Source of the DNA: Natrialbaceae archaeon
GTDB lineage: Archaea; Halobacteriota; Halobacteria; Halobacteriales; Natrialbaceae
DNA length: 6,417 bases
Direction: 5' to 3'
NCBI GenBank assembly: GCA_003552325.1
Contig: PUKM01000215.1
Span: forward strand, 1-6,417
In this document: positions 1-4,886 of the stretch, piece after piece
How the letters are laid out: every line of letters starts with the position of its first letter
Position numbering within the stretch: position 1 is the first letter of the stretch
The notes under the pieces: generated by a model
Seen by the model: the letters and a program-made list of their open reading frames with translations, nothing else
Database searches by the model: none
What the model was told of the DNA's origin: nothing
Position numbers and translations under genes: made by a program

Positions 1-119
1 AGGCTATGTATATTATGCTCGTGTGGACGACTGTGGTGGTCATTATTGGCATTGCCCTGGTGATCTTTCGAGAGCCGTTCGCCTCTATTTTCACCTTCGC
101 CGTCCCGGGGCTGCTGTAG
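1..119 (+). CDS. C-terminal fragment of a membrane protein (5' end outside window)
   Basis: An open frame enters from the left edge (first full codon at base 3) and stops at TAG 117-119. The visible 38 residues begin AMYIMLVWTT and contain one strongly hydrophobic helix (about residues 6-21, rich in Val and Ile), then a short FREPF stretch and a hydrophobic end, VPGLL. This is what the last transmembrane segment of a polytopic membrane protein would look like. An ATG at base 6 could in principle start a 37-residue protein, but no start signals are visible because the upstream sequence is missing. I do not recognise the family. The gene points towards the small minus-strand gene at 135-287, with only 15 bp between the two stop codons. 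Confidence 0.5.
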   Translation, partial: AMYIMLVWTTVVVIIGIALVIFREPFASIFTFAVPGLL

Positions 120-134
120 GCCTCGAGCACCTCC

Positions 135-287
135 TCACAGCATTCGATACCGGAACATGAGGTAGAAGATCACGAAGACGAACGCACTCGCAAAGAGGTA
201 TTCGCCGATCGACACCGCGTAGACGAGTGCCCCGGTGTTGAGGACGATGCCGAGGAGATACACGGGGGCAAGCCGTGACGTATCCAT
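135..287 (-). CDS. 50-residue membrane protein, hypothetical
   Basis: On the minus strand an ATG at 287-285 opens a 50-codon frame ending at TGA (plus-strand TCA at 135-137). The protein starts MDTSRLAPVYLLG and ends YLMFRYRML. It has two hydrophobic stretches, about residues 7-26 and 30-44, separated by a short SIGEY turn, so it is probably a helical hairpin with both ends on the same side; the basic C terminus (RYR) suggests the cytoplasm. The codons are normal for this genome and the third positions are mostly G or C, whereas the competing longer frame in the same place (GTG at 291) gives an Arg/Pro/Cys-rich peptide typical of a shadow frame. Function is unknown. No convincing TATA box is seen 25-35 nt upstream of the ATG, and there is no clear ribosome binding site. 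It faces the end of the fragment at 1-119. Confidence 0.62.
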   Translation of the reverse strand: MDTSRLAPVYLLGIVLNTGALVYAVSIGEYLFASAFVFVIFYLMFRYRML

Positions 288-374
288 GCACGCCTATTAG
301 CGGGTGGAAACCTCAATCCGTCGTTCGCCGTCGACGCCTCGCTCATCTCACACAAACGAGTATACATCCAATAG

Positions 375-380
375 TTTATA
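375..380 (+). promoter_or_regulatory. TATA-like promoter element of the gene at 406
   Basis: TTTATA lies in an AT-rich patch (about 361-381) in otherwise GC-rich DNA, centred about 28 nt before the ATG at 406. That spacing puts transcription start at or within a few bases of the ATG, the usual leaderless arrangement in haloarchaea. It also argues against the longer upstream reading of the frame, whose start at 304 precedes the promoter. Confidence 0.6.
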
Positions 381-405
381 CCAGTGGAACCAACAACCTG
401 CCCCC

Positions 406-996
406 ATGGCATCCGATCACGACGACGGGAGTCCGCTGTCGGCGTTCCCACTGAACGAAGGCGCACTCGGCGGCGTGGCGGCGTTCGCCATCGGCTACGC
501 CCTGACCTACCTGTTCGTGACGATCGATAGCGAACTCGACTACCACGAGGAGGATTCCGCGTTCGAACTGATCGGGATCGTCTTTTACAATGCTCACTTC
601 GTCGACGGCGTGTTTAGCGGTTCGATCGAGGGGTTCATCGACGGGACCGAACGACTCAACCTGCTCGCCGAAGAGAGTACGCAGTTTCCCGAGCCGTTCT
701 TTTATCTCTTGCCAGTCGTCTTGCTCGTGGCTTGTGGGTATCTGGTCGCCTCGAGGGCGCTGTCGCCGTCGGCGTCCCCTCGTGAGGGCGCGGTGGCTGG
801 CGCTGCGGTTATCGTTGGCTACCTCCCGATGGCCGTGCTCGGCACGTTCCTCTTCGAACTGTCCGGTGAGAACACGGTCTTTGGCGTGACGTTCAGTGGC
901 TCAGCCGGTCCCGACCAGCTCATGGGAATTATCTTCGTTGGGCTGTTGTATCCGCTCGTGCTGGGGTCCCTCGGTGGCCTTCTCTCGAGACTGTAG
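406..996 (+). CDS. Polytopic membrane protein of unknown function
   Basis: This 196-residue protein starts MASDHDDGSPLSAFPLNEGA. A soluble acidic N terminus is followed by hydrophobic segments at about residues 19-40, 97-118, 127-150 and 170-193. A weaker one at 51-67 may be a re-entrant or partly buried helix. The loop between about 68 and 96 is acidic and probably faces outside. I see no catalytic motif and no family I can name with confidence; small membrane proteins of this style are common in haloarchaea and usually carry DUF labels. The frame is open upstream to 304, but that extension is Ser/Arg/Asn-rich and crosses the TATA box, so I chose the ATG at 406 (leaderless). The gene precedes the ABC operon on the same strand, but the 109-bp gap contains a second promoter, so co-transcription is not required. 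Confidence 0.8.
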   Translation: MASDHDDGSPLSAFPLNEGALGGVAAFAIGYALTYLFVTIDSELDYHEEDSAFELIGIVFYNAHFVDGVFSGSIEGFIDGTERLNLLAEESTQFPEPFFYLLPVVLLVACGYLVASRALSPSASPREGAVAGAAVIVGYLPMAVLGTFLFELSGENTVFGVTFSGSAGPDQLMGIIFVGLLYPLVLGSLGGLLSRL

Positions 997-1068
997 CCCA
1001 GTCCGCCTGCACTGGTCGTGTGGTATCCACTCCATCCTTCGAACGACTGCAACCGATACTCGCTGAAC

Positions 1069-1085
1069 CGAAAACAGTAATTATC
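1069..1085 (+). promoter_or_regulatory. BRE/TATA-like promoter of the ABC transporter operon
   Basis: A purine-rich CGAAAACA run (1069-1076, candidate TFB recognition element) is followed directly by TAATTAT (1078-1084), centred about 25 nt before the ATG at 1106. The spacing again predicts a leaderless transcript starting at or near the ATG. No Shine-Dalgarno-like motif precedes that ATG, which fits. The rest of the 997-1105 gap shows only a weak inverted repeat (see rejected items). Confidence 0.6.
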
Positions 1086-1105
1086 TCAAGCGTTTTCTGT
1101 CGCTA

Positions 1106-1876
1106 ATGGAGACTGGCTCGCCGACTCGTGACGATCACGCGGGACCGACACCGGTCGTTCGTGCAACTGACGTCACGAAAACCTACACGCGAGGCAGTGA
1201 ACCCGGTCGGATCGGACGGGCACTCGGGCGAACCTCCCCACCCGAAGTCACCGCCCTCGAGTCAGTATCGCTCAGTATCGATCGCGGCGAAATCGTCGCG
1301 ATCAGTGGACCAAGCGGCAGCGGCAAGTCGACGCTCCTTCACCATCTCGCCGGCCTCGCCGTCCCTGACAGCGGCACCGTCACCATCGCCGAGGAAAATG
1401 TGGGCTCGCTCTCTCGGCGTGCTCGCACCCGGTTGCGCCTCGAGCACGTCGGCATCGTGTTTCAGCACTTCCACCTCGTTGATTCCCTCTCTGCTCGGGC
1501 GAACGTCGCCCTTCCACTGGTCGAGTTGGGCGTCCCGACAGCCGACCGACGACGTCGGGCAACGGCACTGCTCGAGGAATTAGGACTGGAAGATCGCGTC
1601 GACCACCGGCCGGGTGAACTGAGCGGTGGCGAACAACAACGGGTCGCGATCGCACGGGCACTGGTCACCGATCCGGTCTTGATCGTGGCCGACGAACCGA
1701 CGGGGGAACTCGATACCGAAACGGGCGAACGCGTACTCGAGGCGTTCCAGCGGGCCACTGACGAGCAGGCGGTCGTGATTGCCTCTCACGACCAGGAAAC
1801 GCTCGCGATAGCCGACCGACACCTTCGGTTGCGCGATGGCCGCCTGCAGTCCCCGGCCGAATCCGTGGTGAGGTGA
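1106..1876 (+). CDS. ABC transporter ATP-binding protein, MacB/LolD-type
   Basis: This 256-residue cytoplasmic ATPase powers the permeases encoded next to it. All core motifs are present: A-loop Tyr27 (KTYTRG), Walker A GPSGSGKST (68-76), Q-loop Gln120 (VFQHFHL), signature LSGGEQQR (172-179), Walker B VLIVADEP (191-198) with catalytic Glu197, D-loop GELDTETG (200-207) and H-loop His228 (ASHD). The pattern DEPTGELDTETG with a full LSGGEQQR is typical of the MacB/LolD/FtsE branch that pairs with FtsX-like permeases. The start is the ATG at 1106, just after a TATA-like element. Between the A-loop and the first core strand (about 29-48) there is a Gly/Arg-rich stretch, roughly a dozen residues longer than usual. 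The gene ends 4 nt before the next start, so it is co-transcribed with the permeases. Substrate unknown. Confidence 0.95.
   Translation: METGSPTRDDHAGPTPVVRATDVTKTYTRGSEPGRIGRALGRTSPPEVTALESVSLSIDRGEIVAISGPSGSGKSTLLHHLAGLAVPDSGTVTIAEENVGSLSRRARTRLRLEHVGIVFQHFHLVDSLSARANVALPLVELGVPTADRRRRATALLEELGLEDRVDHRPGELSGGEQQRVAIARALVTDPVLIVADEPTGELDTETGERVLEAFQRATDEQAVVIASHDQETLAIADRHLRLRDGRLQSPAESVVR
1870..1876 (+). promoter_or_regulatory. Shine-Dalgarno-like site for the first permease
   Basis: GAGGTGA matches the anti-Shine-Dalgarno end of haloarchaeal 16S rRNA over seven bases and sits 4 nt before the GTG at 1881. It overlaps the stop codon of the ATPase gene. It is the reason to accept a GTG start here and suggests internal translation initiation within the operon message. 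Confidence 0.6.
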
Positions 1877-1880
1877 ACAC

Positions 1881-3074
1881 GTGGGTACGTCACGCGTTCG
1901 AAGATGGGCGGTCCGATGGGTTGGTCTGCTTGCTGTCGGTGTGCGACAGGCGGTCAACCGGGCGACTGGTCCAGATCACCAGCGCGTCCGGTACGTCTTG
2001 ATCGGGGTCACCGTCGCAATTACGCTGCTCGTCGTGGTGACGGCAGTCGGGGTTGGGCTGGCAACGAGTGCGACGGTGTACGACGATGACGTCGATTACT
2101 GGATCGTCCCCGAGACCGACGGTGCCTCCTCACCCCTGATCGATACCGACGGGCCATCGTTCGGCGAGGCGCACACGACGGCAGCCGAACTCGAAGAGTA
2201 CTCCGGCGTCGAGTACGCCTCACCGATTTCCACACGGGTCTTGACGGTGGAACACGCAGATCGGTCCGAGTACGTCCTCGTCATTGGTGCGATCAACTCA
2301 CCGGGTATCGGCACGATTGCCGGCGTCGATGCAGAGACACTCCCACGAACGGATCCTGAAACGACCAGCGGGGAGGTCGTCTTGTCCGAAACGACAGGCG
2401 CTCTTCTCGAGGCTGCCCAGACGGATACCGTCACTATCGAGGGCGAGGAGTTCTCCGTCACTGCTGTCGACGAGGGGTCGGCTACCGGTTCGACCGTTCC
2501 GGTCGTGCTTATGCCGCTGAGTGATTTCCAGGCACTCACAGAAAGTGGCGACGTAGCCGATCAGTTCGTCGTCGGGACGAACGATCCAGGCATCGAATCC
2601 GAACTCGAGGGGTTGTACGATCAGTCGACCGTCCAGTCACGAGCCGAACTCACGGCGAGTGAAACCGTCGATGCCGACGTCCCGTTTGCACTCTCACTCA
2701 CGGCGTTCATCGTGAGTGTCGTCATCGGGACGTTGTTCGTCCTGACGATGATGGGACTCGAACTGGTTAGAGAGCGCCCCCAGCTCCGTACGTTGGCGGC
2801 GATTGGACTCTCGACGGGGAGTCAAGTTCGCCTCATCGCTGTGCAAACACTGCTGTTGACGGCACTCGCTGGTCTCCTCGGCGGCGTCCTCGGGACCCTT
2901 CTCACCATCGGTATCAACGAACTCGCGGCGGGGTGGCTCACCAGTGGACCGATCGCGGTTGCCCATCCAGCACTCGTCGCCTACGGAGTGGTGGCTGCTC
3001 TCGTGATCGGTGTCGTGTCACTCCCAGGTCTTGTGATAATGGTTCGGCGATTCACACGAGGGGTCCCACAATGA
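1881..3074 (+). CDS. ABC transporter permease, FtsX/MacB-like (first of two)
   Basis: This 397-residue integral membrane protein has the classic FtsX/MacB layout: one N-terminal transmembrane helix (about 38-62), a large extracytoplasmic domain (about 63-269, acidic, MacB periplasmic-core-like), then three C-terminal helices (about 270-294, 318-345 and 362-388). The ERPQLRTLAAIGLSTGSQ stretch (298-315) between helices 2 and 3 corresponds to the conserved cytoplasmic coupling segment of FtsX-domain proteins, which contacts the ATPase. The N terminus is basic and precedes the first helix, so it is likely cytoplasmic. The start is GTG at 1881, supported by a good ribosome binding site. It follows the ATPase by 4 nt, and its TGA overlaps the ATG of a 21-codon frame (ATGA, 3071-3074). 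It probably pairs with the second permease as a heterodimer. The substrate is not evident. Confidence 0.92.
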   Translation: MGTSRVRRWAVRWVGLLAVGVRQAVNRATGPDHQRVRYVLIGVTVAITLLVVVTAVGVGLATSATVYDDDVDYWIVPETDGASSPLIDTDGPSFGEAHTTAAELEEYSGVEYASPISTRVLTVEHADRSEYVLVIGAINSPGIGTIAGVDAETLPRTDPETTSGEVVLSETTGALLEAAQTDTVTIEGEEFSVTAVDEGSATGSTVPVVLMPLSDFQALTESGDVADQFVVGTNDPGIESELEGLYDQSTVQSRAELTASETVDADVPFALSLTAFIVSVVIGTLFVLTMMGLELVRERPQLRTLAAIGLSTGSQVRLIAVQTLLLTALAGLLGGVLGTLLTIGINELAAGWLTSGPIAVAHPALVAYGVVAALVIGVVSLPGLVIMVRRFTRGVPQ

Positions 3075-3136
3075 CGGCGTCGAATCTCGTGCAGTCACTT
3101 TCGAGGACCGCCACGAGGGGGGTGCCTCGAGCATGA
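3071..3136 (+). CDS. Possible 21-residue ORF linking the two permease genes
   Basis: An ATG at 3071 overlaps the stop of the first permease (ATGA 3071-3074). The frame runs 21 codons (MTASNLVQSL..., ending RGVPRA) and stops at TGA 3134-3136, which overlaps the ATG of the second permease (ATGA 3133-3136). The peptide is basic (four Arg, no acidic residues), unlike the acidic proteins around it, and has no membrane segment. A GAGGGG at 3058-3063 lies 7 nt before its ATG and could serve as a weak ribosome binding site. It may be a leader-like frame that lets ribosomes move from one permease gene to the next, a real small protein, or the displaced N terminus of the second permease after a frameshift. 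Nothing in the sequence alone decides among these. Confidence 0.35.
   Translation: MTASNLVQSLSRTATRGVPRA
3115..3124 (+). promoter_or_regulatory. Shine-Dalgarno-like purine run for the second permease
   Basis: GAGGGGGGTG, partly matching GGAGGTGA, ends 8 nt before the ATG at 3133. It supports that ATG as the start of the second permease. It lies inside the 21-codon frame, so ribosomes translating that frame would pass over it. No other ATG, GTG or TTG is found in frame between the upstream stop (TAA 3037-3039) and 3133. Confidence 0.45.
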
Positions 3137-4368
3137 CGTTCCGCGGCGTCGCGACCCGAATCCGGGCCGCTGTGGGCATCACGGGTGCCCAGTTGTGGCA
3201 TCACCGGCTTCGTCTGGGCTTGGCGATCGTCGGCGTTGTCCTGGCTGTTCTCTCGGTCACGTTGCTCGCGGGGGCAGGACTGGGCGTGATCGACACCGGC
3301 ACCCAACAGTTCGAATCCGCAGACCGTGACCTCTGGGTCACTGCCGACGAGACACGAATCACGTCAGCCGGTGGTGGTGGGTTCGAAAATAGTCTGCTCG
3401 ATTCACGAACCGTTGCGACGGAGATGGAGACCCATGATGGGGTTTCGAACGCCGTTCCGCTCGCCTTCGAGACCATCTATATCGGGACGGACCCCGACGA
3501 TGACTTTCAGACAGTTATTGCAACAGGGGTCCCTGGGAGTGGATCAGCTGTCAGCGTTACCGACGGTGAGGGGCTCACTGGCGACCCCCACTACGCCGGG
3601 GGCACGTACGATGGGAATACGACGGACGAAGTTCTCATCGACGAGACGACCGCAAACAGTCTCGACCTCGGGGTCGGAGACACCATTTACGCCGGTGGGT
3701 CCCTCTCTGCGGCACGCAACGGGGAACGGACGGTCGTGGGTATCTCGCCGACGTTCGAGCAGATGCTCGGGACACCGACGGTGACGATGCCCCTCAGTGA
3801 GTTGCACGCGACCACTGGCGAAACGGGCTTCGAACCGGCGACGTTCATTACACTCTCCCTCGAGGATGATGCCCAGGTTGAAACCGTGCAACGTGACCTC
3901 CAGGAGGACTTTCCCGAGTACGATATTCGAACCGATCAACAGCAACTCGAGGCCGTTCTCGGTGAGCAAGTGCTCGTCCTGGCTGGTGGGGTCACCATCG
4001 TCGGATTGGCCGTAGTTTCGGGGACGGCGTTGACCGTCGCGTTACTTGCACTCGTCGTCCACCAGCAGCGACGAACGGTCGCCGCGCTTCGAGCGATCGG
4101 ACTCTCACCACGACTCTTGCTGGTCACAGTCGCCGGCCAGGGGCTGGTCATCGGCACGGTCGGTGGACTCATTGGTGTCGCGCTGACGCCACCTGCTGCG
4201 TCGCTGTTGAACCACCTCGGTGCGGCCGTCGTCGGCTTCGATGGCTTGGTCCAAACTGAGCCGTGGGTGCTCGCTGGCGGGTTCAGTATCGCTGTCGGTA
4301 TCGGCACACTCGGTTCGATCGTTGCCGGCTGGCGACTTACTCGGCGGAACCCGCTCGAGGATCTGTGA
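3133..4368 (+). CDS. ABC transporter permease, FtsX/MacB-like (second of two)
   Basis: This 411-residue protein has the same architecture as its neighbour but a clearly different sequence: N-terminal helix (about 28-52), large extracytoplasmic domain (about 53-280), then helices at about 281-309, 329-355 and 377-399. A Gly-rich stretch (SAGGGGF, 78-84) lies early in the external domain. The RTVAALRAIGLSPRLLL segment (314-330) is the FtsX-domain cytoplasmic coupling loop. The C terminus, RRNPLEDL, resembles the Pro-containing tail after the last helix in MacB/LolC-type permeases. The start at ATG 3133 overlaps the stop of the 21-codon frame. The pairing of one ATPase with two unlike permeases parallels LolC/LolE with LolD, so a heterodimeric permease over an ATPase dimer is the likely complex. 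The gene ends 9 bp from the convergent CBS-domain gene. Confidence 0.92.
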   Translation: MTFRGVATRIRAAVGITGAQLWHHRLRLGLAIVGVVLAVLSVTLLAGAGLGVIDTGTQQFESADRDLWVTADETRITSAGGGGFENSLLDSRTVATEMETHDGVSNAVPLAFETIYIGTDPDDDFQTVIATGVPGSGSAVSVTDGEGLTGDPHYAGGTYDGNTTDEVLIDETTANSLDLGVGDTIYAGGSLSAARNGERTVVGISPTFEQMLGTPTVTMPLSELHATTGETGFEPATFITLSLEDDAQVETVQRDLQEDFPEYDIRTDQQQLEAVLGEQVLVLAGGVTIVGLAVVSGTALTVALLALVVHQQRRTVAALRAIGLSPRLLLVTVAGQGLVIGTVGGLIGVALTPPAASLLNHLGAAVVGFDGLVQTEPWVLAGGFSIAVGIGTLGSIVAGWRLTRRNPLEDL

Positions 4369-4377
4369 CCGCAGGTT

Positions 4378-4752
4378 TTACGATAGGTGTGCGGTCACGT
4401 CGGTCGAGGAGACCATTCCCACGTAGTCGTCGTCGACCACTGGGAGGTGTTTGATCCCATACGTGGTCATCATTGCTGCCACCTCTTCCATGTAGAGATC
4501 CGGTGTGACCGTTTCGACGTCAGTCGTCATTACCTCAGTAACTGGCAACGTACTCACGTCCCGGCCCGCGGCGACGGCGTCGAGAATGTCCGTGCTACTG
4601 ACGATCGCTCGTGGTGTCGTCCGGACGACGAGTGCATTGATATCGTTCTCACGCATCCGCTTGGCGGCATCCATGACGGTGCTGTCTTTGGCTATCGTCT
4701 CGAGCGGGGTCGACATGACGTCTTCGACGGTCGTTCGCTTGTCGCTATCCAT
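4378..4752 (-). CDS. Two-CBS-domain protein
   Basis: This 124-residue soluble protein consists almost entirely of a tandem CBS pair (Bateman module). The first repeat begins VEDVMSTPLETIAKDST (9-25) and ends with a degenerate return strand, RAIVSSTDIL (48-57). The second begins VTEVMTTDVETVTPDL (71-86), continues through YGIKHLPVVDDD (98-109) and ends VGMVSSTDVT (111-120). The VMST/VMTT openings and the SSTD motifs, whose Thr-Asp pair usually contacts the ribose of bound adenosine nucleotides, are both present. Stand-alone CBS proteins are thought to sense AMP, ATP or S-adenosyl compounds and regulate partners; the partner is unknown here. I chose the ATG at 4752 because a TATA-like element lies inside the longer open frame (to 4827), and the extension does not look like a CBS protein. 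It converges with the permease operon. Confidence 0.9.
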   Translation of the reverse strand: MDSDKRTTVEDVMSTPLETIAKDSTVMDAAKRMRENDINALVVRTTPRAIVSSTDILDAVAAGRDVSTLPVTEVMTTDVETVTPDLYMEEVAAMMTTYGIKHLPVVDDDYVGMVSSTDVTAHLS

Positions 4753-4778
4753 GGGCACTCGAGGAGAGCGCGTGCTAT

Positions 4779-4788
4779 GGTATTTTCT
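4779..4788 (-). promoter_or_regulatory. TATA-like promoter element of the CBS-domain gene
   Basis: On the minus strand AGAAAATACC lies about 27-36 nt before the ATG at 4752, predicting transcription start a few bases upstream of the ATG and so a very short leader. No Shine-Dalgarno-like motif is present. The rest of the 133-bp gap up to the surface-protein stop holds the ATACCGG repeats. Confidence 0.5.
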
Positions 4789-4855
4789 GTCACGGCCAGT
4801 AGTGTCGACACTTTCGAGGGGAGACAACGAACCGTAAGAATCGGACGCAGGTACT

Positions 4856-4886
4856 GAATACCGGATACCGGTGACGAATACCGGAT
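4856..4886. repeat. Short direct repeats of ATACCGG at the end of the surface-protein gene
   Basis: GAATACCGGAT occurs at 4856-4866 and again at 4876-4886, exactly 20 bp apart. A third ATACCGG lies between them (4865-4871). The last copy reaches the first base of the surface-protein stop codon (TCA on the plus strand, 4886-4888). The copies are all in the same orientation and do not form a hairpin. They could be a slippage product or protein-binding sites upstream of the CBS gene promoter; neither is shown. Confidence 0.6.

Noticed and set aside
304..405. N-terminal extension of the membrane protein to the start at 304
   Set aside because: The extension is Ser/Arg/Asn-rich, unlike the acidic proteins around it, and contains the TATA-like element that best explains a leaderless start at 406.
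998..1015. Inverted repeat CCAGT/ACTGG with an 8-nt loop just after the stop of the gene at 406
   Set aside because: The stem is only 5 bp and no T-run follows, so it does not qualify as a terminator and is expected by chance.
4369..4380. TTTT at 4376-4379 as a terminator of the ABC operon
   Set aside because: Four T residues with no further T-rich stretch is too weak; it also forms part of the stop region of the convergent CBS gene.
4753..4827. Upstream extension of the CBS protein to 4827
   Set aside because: The added residues do not resemble a CBS protein, and the extension contains the promoter element at 4779-4788.
4387..4857. 156-residue plus-strand frame opposite the CBS gene
   Set aside because: Its His/Arg/Val-rich, low-complexity composition is that of an antisense shadow of an acidic GC-rich gene, and the minus strand encodes a clear CBS pair.
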